From: Dehalococcoidia bacterium
GTDB taxonomy: Bacteria > Chloroflexota > Dehalococcoidia > Tepidiformales > Tepidiformaceae
NCBI GenBank assembly: GCA_020853755.1
Contig: JADYYG010000062.1
Location: 186,001-250,000 of the forward strand
DNA: 64,000 nt
Reading direction: 5' to 3'
Shown: positions 1 to 7,921 of the stretch, in pieces
Layout: every line of letters begins with the position of its first letter
Numbering within the stretch: the stretch's first letter is position 1
Notes under the pieces: model-generated
The model's database searches: none
The model's input: the letters and a program-made list of their open reading frames with translations, nothing else
What the model was told of the DNA's origin: nothing
Translations under genes and position numbers: made by a program

Positions 1-17
1 TCGCACTGGGGCGACCG

Positions 18-1256
18 GTGACGGAAGGCGCGGACTACCGGCGGGCCCACGAACACGCCGCTGCCATGGCGGCAGGGCCAACCGGTCCCCTCAGCGGCAT
101 CCGGATCATCGACTTCACGCGCGCGCTGGCCGGGCCGTTCTGCACGATGCTGCTCGCCGACCTCGGGGCCGACGTCATCAAAATCGAACCGCCGGAAGGC
201 GACTTCAGCCGGTTCTCTGAGCCGTACCCCGAGGACGACGACGAGCGGGCCTTCGGCGGCTACTTCGCCAGCATCAACCGGAACAAGCGCGGCATCATGG
301 TCGACCTGAAAGACCCGGCCGAGCGGCCGCGCATCCACGACCTCATCGACGGCGCGGACTGCGTGGTGGAGAACTTCCGGGTCGGCGTGATGGAGAAGCT
401 GGGGTTCGGCTACGAAACCCTGGCCGCACGGAACCCGGCGCTCGTCTACGCAGCCATCCGCGGATTCGGCGACCCGCGAACCGGCGCGAGCCCGTTCGCG
501 GAGTGGCCCTCGTACGACGTGGTGGCCCAGGCGATGGGCGGCATCGTGAGCATGACCGGCAGTGAAGACGGCCAGGTGCTGAAGGTCGGCGCGAGCGTTG
601 GCGACCTCTACCCCGGAACCGTGGCTGCGCTCGGCATTGTCAGCGCGTTGCTGCACGCCAAACTCACCGGCCAGGGCCAGTTCCTCGATGTCTGTATGGT
701 CGATGCGATTACGGCGCTCTGCGAGGCCGCGGTCTACCGCTACACCTACGCGGGCACGGTCACGCGGCCGCTCGGGAACAGCCATCCGCAACTGGCGCCG
801 TTCGACGTCTACCGGACGGCTGACGGTTTCTGCGCAATTGCCGCACCGACCCAGAACCACTGGGCGCTGCTCTGCGCCCACATCGACCGCGCCGACCTCA
901 TCCACGACCCGCGCACGCTGAGCAACAAGGACCGTGTAACGAACGCCGCCTTCGTGAAAGAGGTGGTCTCCGGGTGGACAGCCGCCCACACAACCGCAGA
1001 GATCGTCGGCATCCTCGGCGGTTCGGTACCGGTCGGGCCGGTGAACGACGCCGAGGCGCTGTTCGCGAGTCCCCACCTGCACGCTCGCAACATGCTCGTC
1101 GCGGTCGAACACCCGGGCAGTGCGCGGCCGGTGGTGCTGCCGAACAGCCCCATCCGGATGACGGTGACACCGCCCGGCATCTACCGGCGGCCACCCAAAC
1201 TCGGCGAACACAACGACGAGGTGTTCGCCGAAATCAAACCGAGGGAGACCGAATGA
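18..1256 (+). CDS. CaiB/BaiF family (class III) CoA transferase
   Basis: Family III CoA transferases move CoA between carboxylic acids in the cytoplasm. The N-terminal family pattern (GPLSGIRIIDFTRALAGPF, then LLADLGADVIKIE) begins near residue 23. The segment GASVGDLYPG (about 191-200) carries the Asp expected to form the aspartyl-CoA thioester (D196). Length of about 410 aa is normal. The GTG at 18 is used, but ATG at 66 gives a start closer to most family members, and the frame may begin left of the window. The stop overlaps the next gene's ATG by 4 bp, so the pair is translationally coupled to a CitE/Mcl-like CoA lyase. That context suggests activation of a dicarboxylic acid such as mesaconate, itaconate or citramalate. 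The substrate is inference; the family call is firm. Confidence 0.9.
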   Translation: MTEGADYRRAHEHAAAMAAGPTGPLSGIRIIDFTRALAGPFCTMLLADLGADVIKIEPPEGDFSRFSEPYPEDDDERAFGGYFASINRNKRGIMVDLKDPAERPRIHDLIDGADCVVENFRVGVMEKLGFGYETLAARNPALVYAAIRGFGDPRTGASPFAEWPSYDVVAQAMGGIVSMTGSEDGQVLKVGASVGDLYPGTVAALGIVSALLHAKLTGQGQFLDVCMVDAITALCEAAVYRYTYAGTVTRPLGNSHPQLAPFDVYRTADGFCAIAAPTQNHWALLCAHIDRADLIHDPRTLSNKDRVTNAAFVKEVVSGWTAAHTTAEIVGILGGSVPVGPVNDAEALFASPHLHARNMLVAVEHPGSARPVVLPNSPIRMTVTPPGIYRRPPKLGEHNDEVFAEIKPRETE

Positions 1257-2170
1257 CTCGCCCGACCCGCCTGCGCCGCTCCGAACTCTCCACGCCGGGT
1301 TCGAACCCGAAGATGATCGAACGTGCCGCCACGAGCGCGGCGGACCTCGTCTTCCTCGACCTCGAAGACGCCGTCGCGCCGTCGGACAAGGTCTCAGCCC
1401 GCCAGAACATCATCGCCGGGTTGAACGACCTCGACTGGGGCGCGAAGACCCGCGCCGTGCGGATCAACGGCACGGAGACCCACTGGTGCCACGCCGACCT
1501 CGTTGAGGTGGTGGGCGGCGCGGGGGCGAACATCGACGTCATCATCGTGCCCAAGCCGAAGGCGCCCCGCGACGTGTGGTTCGTCGACACGATGCTGACC
1601 CAGCTGGAGCGCCAGCACGGGCTCGAGCCGGGCCGCATCGGCCTCGAACTGCTCATCGAGGAGACTGAGGCGCTCGCGCGAGTGGAGGAGATCGCCGCCT
1701 GCTGTCCCCGGCTCGAAGCGCTCATCCTCGGCTTCGGCGACTTTTCGGCGAGCCAGGGGATGCGCCTGAGCCTCCACGGGCCAGGCGAGGGGAAGTACCC
1801 CGGCGACCCGTGGAGCTACCACCGCAACCGCATGATCGTTGCCGCGCGGGCGAACGGGCTCGACGCCATCGACGGGCCGTTCGCGGACTTCCGGGACGAT
1901 GAGGGCTATCGCCGCGAAGCGACCTGGGCGTCGGCGCTCGGCGCAGTGGGCAAGTGGGCCATCCACCCCTCGCAGGTACCGATCGCGAACGACGTTTACT
2001 CGCCGACCGACGCGGAGACAGCCCGCGCCCAGCGCATGGTCGCCCAGGTCCGGGAAGCCGAAGCAGCCGGAGCCGGAGCGGCCAACGCCGGTGGCGTCAT
2101 GATCGACGCGGCGACGGCGCGGCTCTTCGAGGTCACGCTGGAAAGGGCGCGGCTCACAGGGAAGATTTGA
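1253..2170 (+). CDS. HpcH/HpaI aldolase / CitE-type CoA ester lyase
   Basis: A 305-aa TIM-barrel lyase of the CitE / malyl-CoA lyase group. These enzymes cleave malyl-, beta-methylmalyl- or citramalyl-CoA to acetyl- or propionyl-CoA plus glyoxylate or pyruvate. The start RRSELSTPGSNPKMIERA, the metal-binding FLDLEDAVAP and the later LELLIEETEAL and LGFGDFSAS segments are typical; the C-terminal IHPSQV motif is present. The ATG at 1253 overlaps the upstream stop (ATGA). An upstream in-frame extension lies wholly inside the CoA-transferase gene and is rejected. Pairing with a class III CoA transferase resembles the mcl-mct pair of the 3-hydroxypropionate bicycle and the itaconate/citramalate pathways, but the sequence alone does not choose between them. 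Confidence 0.9.
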   Translation: MTRPTRLRRSELSTPGSNPKMIERAATSAADLVFLDLEDAVAPSDKVSARQNIIAGLNDLDWGAKTRAVRINGTETHWCHADLVEVVGGAGANIDVIIVPKPKAPRDVWFVDTMLTQLERQHGLEPGRIGLELLIEETEALARVEEIAACCPRLEALILGFGDFSASQGMRLSLHGPGEGKYPGDPWSYHRNRMIVAARANGLDAIDGPFADFRDDEGYRREATWASALGAVGKWAIHPSQVPIANDVYSPTDAETARAQRMVAQVREAEAAGAGAANAGGVMIDAATARLFEVTLERARLTGKI

Positions 2171-2221
2171 GGGATAGGGGTTTGGGGATAGGGCGGCCGC
2201 GGGGGCCTCGGGAGGATGTCG

Positions 2222-2227
2222 TACAAT
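2222..2227 (+). promoter_or_regulatory. -10 element TACAAT, leaderless start
   Basis: TACAAT lies 6 bases before the ATG at 2234. Transcription would begin at or next to the start codon. No clear -35 is seen. Confidence 0.5.
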
Positions 2228-2233
2228 AGGAAC

Positions 2234-2497
2234 ATGACGCTCGCCAGGCACCATCGACGGCAAGATACGAAGAGTCCGCGCTTGCAGGAGGCGCAGAGCA
2301 CCCCAGAGACACTCGGTGACGGTGTTTCCGTGCTCACGTCCACGGAGGCATGGAGCCTCTTCGATGCCCAGGCGCGAAAGCACCTCCGTATGAGTGCCGA
2401 AGAGTTTGAGTTGGCGTGGGAGCGGGGCGACCTCCGTGCGAGACAGGAGTCACTCCCGGTCCGCAGGGTGCTCGCGGTTCGAGTCCCGAAACCGTAG
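2234..2497 (+). CDS. small hypothetical protein, first gene of a two-gene unit
   Basis: An 87-aa protein of unknown function. Its middle section (SLFDAQARKHLRMSAEEF, then ELAWERGDLRAR) is a compact, probably helical segment that looks conserved rather than random; the C-terminus is basic (PVRRVLAVRVP). An ATG at 2216 is in frame, but the TACAAT box lies between the two ATGs, which favours ATG 2234 on a leaderless transcript. It is followed after 15 bp by another unknown gene, and the two probably form one unit. No toxin, antitoxin or nuclease motif can be recognised. Function unknown; that it is a gene is fairly likely. Confidence 0.6.
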   Translation: MTLARHHRRQDTKSPRLQEAQSTPETLGDGVSVLTSTEAWSLFDAQARKHLRMSAEEFELAWERGDLRARQESLPVRRVLAVRVPKP

Positions 2498-2512
2498 GCG
2501 TCGGGCGGAAGC

Positions 2513-3049
2513 GTGACTGGAAGAACCCCGCGGGAAGCGGTCTCCGACTACGTTCAGCGGGTCCGGAAGGCGGTCTCTTGTGTTCATCCTACAGCTCACC
2601 TTGCGACCGATTGCCACAATCCGGGAGACGGTAAACGTCACAACTTGATTCTCGCGGGCAACGAACCCTTTCGCGTCGCCACCGCACAGGGCAGCCCGTC
2701 CTATCTCGTTTATGTACATCGGTCGTTCGAGGTTCTTGCGGACGGCGCTGAAGGAACCTGGCGCGTGGGCACCCGGGGATACACCTACGCAGCCATGGAG
2801 GACACCGAGTCCCAACGAGAACTCGTTGCGTTTCACTGGCATCCAGGCGAACAAGCGTTCAACGAGCCGCACCTTCACATCCCGGATCATCCCAACGCGC
2901 GCATGGAGCATGCCCACATCCCGACGGGCTGGGTCCAGGTGGAGGCGTTCGTAAGCATGCTCATCCGGGAATTTCGCGTGAAGGCCCAGAGAACGGGCTA
3001 TCGCGCCATCCTCGAACCGCGAGGGTCACAGCCCCACCCCTGGGACTGA
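2513..3049 (+). CDS. hypothetical protein with HWHP and PHLHIP motifs
   Basis: A 178-aa cytoplasmic protein with no signal peptide or membrane segment. The C-terminal half has a His-rich pattern: FHWHPGE, EPHLHIPDHP, then HAHIPTGWVQVEAFVSMLI. The clustered histidines could bind metal or form an active site, but I cannot name a family with confidence. It starts at GTG 2513, 15 bp after the 87-aa gene, behind a weak purine-rich stretch. The pairing of a small upstream protein with a larger His-motif partner is reminiscent of two-gene modules such as toxin-antitoxin pairs; that is inference only. Confidence 0.65.
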   Translation: MTGRTPREAVSDYVQRVRKAVSCVHPTAHLATDCHNPGDGKRHNLILAGNEPFRVATAQGSPSYLVYVHRSFEVLADGAEGTWRVGTRGYTYAAMEDTESQRELVAFHWHPGEQAFNEPHLHIPDHPNARMEHAHIPTGWVQVEAFVSMLIREFRVKAQRTGYRAILEPRGSQPHPWD

Positions 3050-3114
3050 CTCCCCGCATCTCCGCGCTATGCCAACCGCCACCTCCGGCCGATACCCATG
3101 GGGAGACATCGCCC

Positions 3115-4104
3115 GTGGGGAGGCCATTGACCGGCCAGACCGACTTCATTGCCCTGCTCACTGACCCGGACTTACTGCAGCTCATGCTGTTCGCCTGCCC
3201 GGATGGGGTGATCGTGACCGATCAGGCCGGCGACATCGCGCTGTTCGCGGGGGCGAGCGAGGCGATGTTCGGGTACGAGCCGGTGGAGGTGATGGGCCGC
3301 AGCTTCCGCACGCTCATCGCCGATGCTCAGTCGCACCGGCGGCTGCGGGATCAGCTGGACCGGCACACCAACGTTTCGAACATGGAAGTGACCGCTGCGC
3401 GCAAGGGCGGGACGAAGTTCTCGGCAGCATTCTCGGCGGCGGTCATGAGGGACCGCTACGGCTGCGTCCTCGGGACGGTCTACTACGTCCGCGACCACTC
3501 CGGCGTACGCGAAATCGAGGACGCCCTGCGCAGCAAGAACGCGCAGCTCAACCATCTCGTTTCGAAGCTGGACCACCTTGCGCATCACGACCAGCTGACC
3601 GGCCTCCTCCGGCGCGGCAGCGCGATGGAAGAGGCCGAGGATGTCCTGCTGGCTTCCGGCCTCGAACGTCCGAATTTCGGGATCGCAGTGTTCGACCTTG
3701 ACCACTTCAAGCTGGTCAACGACTCCTACGGCCACCTCATCGGCGACAAAGTGCTGACCTCAGTCGGTGCGGCGTTGCGCAAGATCGCCCGGCAGGACGA
3801 CATCATCGGGCGGCTCGGGGGCGAGGAATTCGTCGCCTTCCTGCCGGGAGCGGACCTGGCCGCCGTGACGGCGTTCGCCGAACGGGCCCGGCTGGCCATC
3901 GAGGGGACCAGGATCCTGCTGAGCGACGGCCTCACCGTCTCGGTCACAACGTCAGGGGGCGTGGCGGCCATCCCGCAGTGCGCGGACAGCCTCATCGATG
4001 CACTGCGTATCGCCGACGACCGGCTCTACGCAGCCAAACGGGCAGGACGGAACCGGATCACCAGCGACGACATCAACCGTGACGACAACAGGAGTGCCGC
4101 GTGA
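3115..4104 (+). CDS. PAS-GGDEF diguanylate cyclase
   Basis: A 329-aa soluble protein that should make c-di-GMP from two GTP. It has a PAS domain at about residues 20-135, a short coiled linker (about 135-155), then a GGDEF domain. The active-site signature is GGEEF at 235-239, preceded by RQDD (226-229) in the exact RxxD register of the product-inhibition I-site. DHDQLTGL-type (HHDQLTGLLRR) and FDLDHFKLVND segments are intact, so the enzyme is probably active and feedback-inhibited. The GTG start at 3115 is the best available; the N-terminus is not transmembrane, so the PAS probably senses a cytoplasmic signal. It overlaps the HDOD gene by 4 bp and heads a three-gene signalling operon. Confidence 0.9.
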   Translation: MGRPLTGQTDFIALLTDPDLLQLMLFACPDGVIVTDQAGDIALFAGASEAMFGYEPVEVMGRSFRTLIADAQSHRRLRDQLDRHTNVSNMEVTAARKGGTKFSAAFSAAVMRDRYGCVLGTVYYVRDHSGVREIEDALRSKNAQLNHLVSKLDHLAHHDQLTGLLRRGSAMEEAEDVLLASGLERPNFGIAVFDLDHFKLVNDSYGHLIGDKVLTSVGAALRKIARQDDIIGRLGGEEFVAFLPGADLAAVTAFAERARLAIEGTRILLSDGLTVSVTTSGGVAAIPQCADSLIDALRIADDRLYAAKRAGRNRITSDDINRDDNRSAA

Positions 4105-5060
4105 CCACCGAATCTGCCCCGCTCGAGCTTGAGGCGCGGAACCGCCTGCGCCTGATCGTCAACCGGACGACGGACCTCACGCCACTGAAGAGCGTCGCCA
4201 CGAAGGCTATCCAGATCGCCGAGGACGAGCGGTCGGCGGCGATGGACCTCGCCACGGTCATCAGTTCGGACCAGGCCCTGACTTCGAAGCTGCTGAAGCT
4301 GTCGAACTCGGCGTATTACGGCTACGCGCGGCGGATCTCGAACGTCCGCGAGGCAGTCATCTTGCTGGGCATGCGCACGGTGCGTTCGGTCGCCATCTCC
4401 TCAGGTATTATCGATGCCTTCAATGTCCCCAGTTCCGAGGCCGCCGGCTTCGACCAGGATCTATTCTGGGCGCACTCGGTCAGCGTCGGGCTGGTTGCCG
4501 AACTGCTGGCCCGCGAGACGCGCATCAGCAGGCCGGAAGACGCCTTCACCGCTGGCGTGCTCCATGACGTCGGCAAGCTCGCGATGTTGCTCGCGGAGCC
4601 GAAGATGTTCGGCGAGGTTATCGACCTCGTGAAGCACGAAGGGATGAAGTACCGCGAATCCGAACTGGCGGTCTTCCAGATCGGACATGAGCATGTCGGT
4701 GCACGGCTGGCGCAGCGCTGGAAGTTCCCCGAGTCGCTCGTCCAGGCCATTCGAGACCACCACCCGGCGAAGGGCCTCGCGGCCATCGGTTCGATGGGAG
4801 ACCTGATCGCGGCAGCGGACCTCGCGTGCAATCGCGAGGGGCTCGCCTGCGGGTTCGACTTCACGCACGACGCGTTGCGCCGGCCGGCTGTCGCCCTGCC
4901 CCCGGCTGTGGACACGGCGATCAACAAGGTTCACGGCGGGATGGCCACGATCGAAGAGAAGGCGCGCGCGTTCCTCCTCCACGTCACCTCACGGGCGCCG
5001 CGCTGGTACGCCCCGCACCACGGGGAACTGGACGGCGAAGAAGAAACCGGCGCGGCCTGA
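4101..5060 (+). CDS. HDOD domain signalling protein
   Basis: A 319-aa protein with an HDOD domain (about residues 20-220). HDOD is a catalytically degenerate relative of HD phosphohydrolases used in bacterial signalling, often beside c-di-GMP enzymes. Typical stretches are SSDQALTSKLLKLSNSAYYG, REAVILLGMRTVRS and AGVLHDVGKLAML. The GTG start overlaps the upstream stop by 4 bp and has AGGAG about 6 bp upstream. A second HDOD protein at 38007-38879 shares the same core wording, so the two are paralogues. Partners are unknown; coupling to the PAS-GGDEF gene suggests a joint output. Confidence 0.88.
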   Translation: MTTESAPLELEARNRLRLIVNRTTDLTPLKSVATKAIQIAEDERSAAMDLATVISSDQALTSKLLKLSNSAYYGYARRISNVREAVILLGMRTVRSVAISSGIIDAFNVPSSEAAGFDQDLFWAHSVSVGLVAELLARETRISRPEDAFTAGVLHDVGKLAMLLAEPKMFGEVIDLVKHEGMKYRESELAVFQIGHEHVGARLAQRWKFPESLVQAIRDHHPAKGLAAIGSMGDLIAAADLACNREGLACGFDFTHDALRRPAVALPPAVDTAINKVHGGMATIEEKARAFLLHVTSRAPRWYAPHHGELDGEEETGAA

Positions 5061-5104
5061 TGACGGCTCAGGGGTCTGCCGATATCCGTTAGTGAGGACA
5101 ATGT

Positions 5105-5854
5105 ATGCAGGGGAACGAGCAAGCAGCCGAGCGGCCTGAGAAGCAGGCCCACGAGACGCGCAAGCACCTGATCCGGGCCGCCCTCCTGGTTGGCTGGGGT
5201 CTCGTCCTCGCCGTCCAGATCAGTGCGACGATGTCGGACCCGACGGTCTCGAACCTGATCGTCTCGGCGGCGTTCTGCCTCCTCTTCCTCATCGTCAACA
5301 TCAACCTTTTTGTGATTGGCTGGCTTGGTTCGCGGAGCTGGCGGCGGGTCAGTTCGAAGCTCCACGGGGCGGCCTATCTGAGCGAGTTCCACAACCTGCC
5401 CAACCGCAACTACGTGCTTGCCGAGTTGCGCCGCGAGATGCCGCGCGCCCGTACCCACAACGCGCCCTTCGTGCTCATCCAGCTCTCACTTGAAAACATC
5501 GACGGCGTGCGCGAACGGCGCGGCGACGACTTCGCCGACCGGTCCGTCAACGGCCTGGTCGATGTGCTCAAGCGGCTGACCCGCAGCTCCGACTTCCTCG
5601 CCCACCTCGGCGGCGCGCGCTTCTGCGTGATGCTCGTCGAATGCACCCTCGAGCAGTCGTACATCTACCTGAAGCGGGTGCCCGGCACGATTTCGGTCAG
5701 CGACGGGCGGCAGATGCTCGACGTTGCCGTGACCGCGCGGGTCCACCAGTACGACCTTGAATCGCTGTACGCGACAGACGTGCTGCGGGACCTCGAAGAG
5801 ACGAAGCCCCTGCGCCGCCGCGAGCAACCACGGATGGACGCCCTCGCCGCCTGA
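5105..5854 (+). CDS. membrane-anchored degenerate GGDEF protein with retained I-site
   Basis: A 249-aa protein with two predicted transmembrane helices (about 22-42 and 50-74) followed by a GGDEF-type domain. The domain start is recognisable (FHNLPNRNYVLAELRR), but the active-site signature reads GGARF (169-173), so diguanylate cyclase activity should be lost. The inhibitory-site motif RSSD (160-163) sits in the correct RxxD position before it, so the domain could still bind c-di-GMP as a receptor. ATG 5105 is preceded by GAGG. It is the third gene of the unit, 44 bp after the HDOD gene. A receptor role is inference. Confidence 0.8.
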   Translation: MQGNEQAAERPEKQAHETRKHLIRAALLVGWGLVLAVQISATMSDPTVSNLIVSAAFCLLFLIVNINLFVIGWLGSRSWRRVSSKLHGAAYLSEFHNLPNRNYVLAELRREMPRARTHNAPFVLIQLSLENIDGVRERRGDDFADRSVNGLVDVLKRLTRSSDFLAHLGGARFCVMLVECTLEQSYIYLKRVPGTISVSDGRQMLDVAVTARVHQYDLESLYATDVLRDLEETKPLRRREQPRMDALAA

Positions 5855-5891
5855 TCCCGGTCCGGTCCCCGGTCAGCGGTAGTCGGCGGAT

Positions 5892-7310
5892 TCACCCGAC
5901 ACGATGGAGCTTGAGGAAGTTCGTCACCCCCTGGGCGCTGGCCGGCATGCTGCCAACCACCACCACTTCCTCACCCGGTGTGACGTACTTGCCGTCCGCG
6001 AGCGTGCTGTCGACGACGCGCAGCAGCGCCTCGGAGGTCTCGGCGAGGTCAGACCGGATGGGGGTGACGCCACGGGCCAGCGCGAGCCGCCGGCAAACCG
6101 TTTCGTGCGGTGAAACAGCCAGGATCGGCGCGTTGGGATGGACCTTGCTGAGGAGCATCGCGGTGTAGCCGCTGTTCGTGAAGCAGACGACCGCCTTCAT
6201 GTTCTCGTCCGATTCGACGATGCGGCGGGCTGCCAGGGCGACCACGTAGGAGTGGTCGTCCGTGTCCGGGCGGCCCATCACTTCGTGTTCAAAGTCCGTG
6301 GTTGCGGCTTCGGCCCGGCGGATGATGCGGTCCATCATCGCCACCGTTTCGACCGGGTAGCGGCCGATCGCCGTCTCTTCGCTCAGCATGAGCGCGTCGG
6401 AAAGGTCCCAAACGGCGTTCGCGACGTCCGAAGCTTCGGCGCGCGTCGGCCTCGGTGAATCGACCATGGATTCGAGCATCTGGGTTGCGGTGATGACCGG
6501 GATCTTGTTGCGAGCCGCAGCCGCGATGATCCGGCGCTGCTGCACGGGCACATCCTCGGGCGGCAGTTCCACGCCGAGGTCCCCGCGGGCCACCATCGCC
6601 CCGTCGGCTTCCCCGAGGACGGCATCGAGGTTGGCGACAGCCTGCCGCCGTTCGATCTTCGCGATGATTGGGATGTCCGAGTGGAGGCTCGCGATCAACT
6701 CCCGGGTCCGCATGATGTCGTCGGCGTCGCGGACGAAGCTGAGCGCAAAGTAATCGACGCCCTGCTCAACGCCGAAGCGGATGTACTCGCGGTCGGCGGC
6801 CGTGAGGGCAGGCTCGGTAAGGTTCGTGGCAGGGAAGCTGACGCCTTTGTGCGCGGTCAGCAAGCCGCCGGTCTTCACCCGGCAGTCGAGGCCCTCCGGC
6901 GTAACCTGAAGCACCTCAAGTTCGATCTTGCCGTCGTCGAGGAGGACGTGCTCGCCAGCCTGGACGTCTTCGAGCAGGCGCGGGTATTCGACCGTGAGCA
7001 GGCGTTCGGTGCCGGGAACCTCGGAGGTGGTGAGCCGGATCTCATGGCCGGCAACCAGGTCGAGCGGGCGCGAGTCCTCGGTTTCGCCGGTACGAATCTT
7101 CGGGCCGCTGAGGTCGAGGAGGATGCCGACTGGCCTGCCACTTTCGGCGGCGACTTTACGGACGAGGGCGATGGCCTCCCCGTGGGCCTTCGGGTTGCCA
7201 TGGCTTGTGTTCAGCCGCGCGACGTCCATCCCGGCCCGGATCATCGCCGCCAGCGTCTCCGGTTTGAGCGAGGCGGGGCCGAGGGTGCAGACGATCTTGG
7301 TGCGGCGCAT
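5892..7310 (-). CDS. pyk: pyruvate kinase
   Basis: A 472-aa glycolytic enzyme converting phosphoenolpyruvate and ADP to pyruvate and ATP. The N-terminus MRRTKIVCTLGPAS, the segment IPIIAKIERRQAVANLD with the catalytic Lys, MVARGDLGVELP and the ADP-site region TATQMLESM are canonical. A full C-terminal domain ends in FLKLHRVG. The frame is open further upstream, but the family start is ATG at 7308-7310, preceded 8 bases away by TACACT, consistent with a leaderless message. It converges with the degenerate GGDEF gene and diverges from the gene at 7365. Confidence 0.97.
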   Translation of the reverse strand: MRRTKIVCTLGPASLKPETLAAMIRAGMDVARLNTSHGNPKAHGEAIALVRKVAAESGRPVGILLDLSGPKIRTGETEDSRPLDLVAGHEIRLTTSEVPGTERLLTVEYPRLLEDVQAGEHVLLDDGKIELEVLQVTPEGLDCRVKTGGLLTAHKGVSFPATNLTEPALTAADREYIRFGVEQGVDYFALSFVRDADDIMRTRELIASLHSDIPIIAKIERRQAVANLDAVLGEADGAMVARGDLGVELPPEDVPVQQRRIIAAAARNKIPVITATQMLESMVDSPRPTRAEASDVANAVWDLSDALMLSEETAIGRYPVETVAMMDRIIRRAEAATTDFEHEVMGRPDTDDHSYVVALAARRIVESDENMKAVVCFTNSGYTAMLLSKVHPNAPILAVSPHETVCRRLALARGVTPIRSDLAETSEALLRVVDSTLADGKYVTPGEEVVVVGSMPASAQGVTNFLKLHRVG

Positions 7311-7318
7311 TCCAATCG

Positions 7319-7324
7319 AGTGTA
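7319..7324 (-). promoter_or_regulatory. -10 element TACACT for pyk
   Basis: TACACT on the minus strand, 8 bases from the pyk ATG. Predicts a leaderless pyk transcript, divergent from the promoter at 7353. Confidence 0.5.
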
Positions 7325-7352
7325 CCAACACTTCCCCGGCGGGATCGGACGG

Positions 7353-7358
7353 TAGACT
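7353..7358 (+). promoter_or_regulatory. -10 element TAGACT, leaderless start
   Basis: TAGACT lies 6 bases before the ATG at 7365; no Shine-Dalgarno is present. Back-to-back with the pyk -10 in a 54-bp intergenic space. Confidence 0.5.
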
Positions 7359-7364
7359 TGACCT

Positions 7365-7877
7365 ATGCCCACGAAGGCCGGATATCTCCAGTCGCGCGAG
7401 TTCTTGTTCTACGTCGAAGACCTGGCGATCCCGGCCCTCCCGGGGGACATCCCAAAGCCCGAGCGGAAGGCCATGTGGACCATCCTCCAGTGGTTCTGGG
7501 ATAACCCGCACGCGCACTTCGAACTGCAGCCGATGACCTCGCGCTCGCTGGTCGAATTAGGGTTGCATTTCGAAGGCCCCGCCGAAGCAAACGAACGCTG
7601 GGCCCAGCGCCTGGCCGAACGCGCCGCAGACATCCAGGCGGCGCTCGGGCCCCAGTGGGAACTGGAAGAGTGGACGGCCAGCTGGCGGCGGCTCCACCGC
7701 ACGTTCCCCTTCGAACACCTGACGGTCGACCTTGCGAAGGAAGTGGCTGCCGAGCTAACGCGCGCGATCACGCTGCTTTGGCCGTACGCGCTGGTCGGGG
7801 CCCCGGCGGCGAAGCCCATCACCACCACGAGTACGCGGCCGTACCGCGACCGCTACCGGCGGCGGGCCAAAATCTAA
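7365..7877 (+). CDS. hypothetical protein
   Basis: A 170-aa cytoplasmic protein I do not recognise. It is rich in Trp and acidic residues in the middle (TILQWFWDNPHAHFEL, WELEEWTASWRRLHRTFPF) and ends in a basic tail (RPYRDRYRRRAKI). There is no signal peptide or membrane helix. It starts at ATG 7365 on a probable leaderless transcript and is followed 44 bp later by the penicillin-acylase homologue, which has its own -10-like box. It may share a promoter region with pyk but no functional link is evident. Confidence 0.7.
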   Translation: MPTKAGYLQSREFLFYVEDLAIPALPGDIPKPERKAMWTILQWFWDNPHAHFELQPMTSRSLVELGLHFEGPAEANERWAQRLAERAADIQAALGPQWELEEWTASWRRLHRTFPFEHLTVDLAKEVAAELTRAITLLWPYALVGAPAAKPITTTSTRPYRDRYRRRAKI

Positions 7878-7908
7878 CCCGTCGTTTGCGGTGCCCTGCC
7901 GCCCGCGA

Positions 7909-7914
7909 CAGAAT
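7909..7914 (+). promoter_or_regulatory. -10-like CAGAAT, leaderless start
   Basis: CAGAAT lies 7 bases before ATG 7922, with TTTGCG 18 bp further upstream as a weak -35. No ribosome binding site is seen. Confidence 0.4.
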
Positions 7915-7921
7915 CCGGGCG

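Noticed and set aside
1297-1308. GGGTTCGAACCC palindrome, resembling a T-arm or operator
   Set aside because: It falls in a conserved coding segment (TPGSNPKM) of the CoA lyase; explained by codons.
2476-2487. GGTTCGAGTCCC, resembling a tRNA T-loop
   Set aside because: The flanking bases do not form a T-stem or an acceptor stem, and it lies in the end of a coding frame.
6681-7355. 224-aa plus-strand open frame antisense to pyk
   Set aside because: Composition is a codon shadow of the pyruvate kinase gene; no family resemblance.
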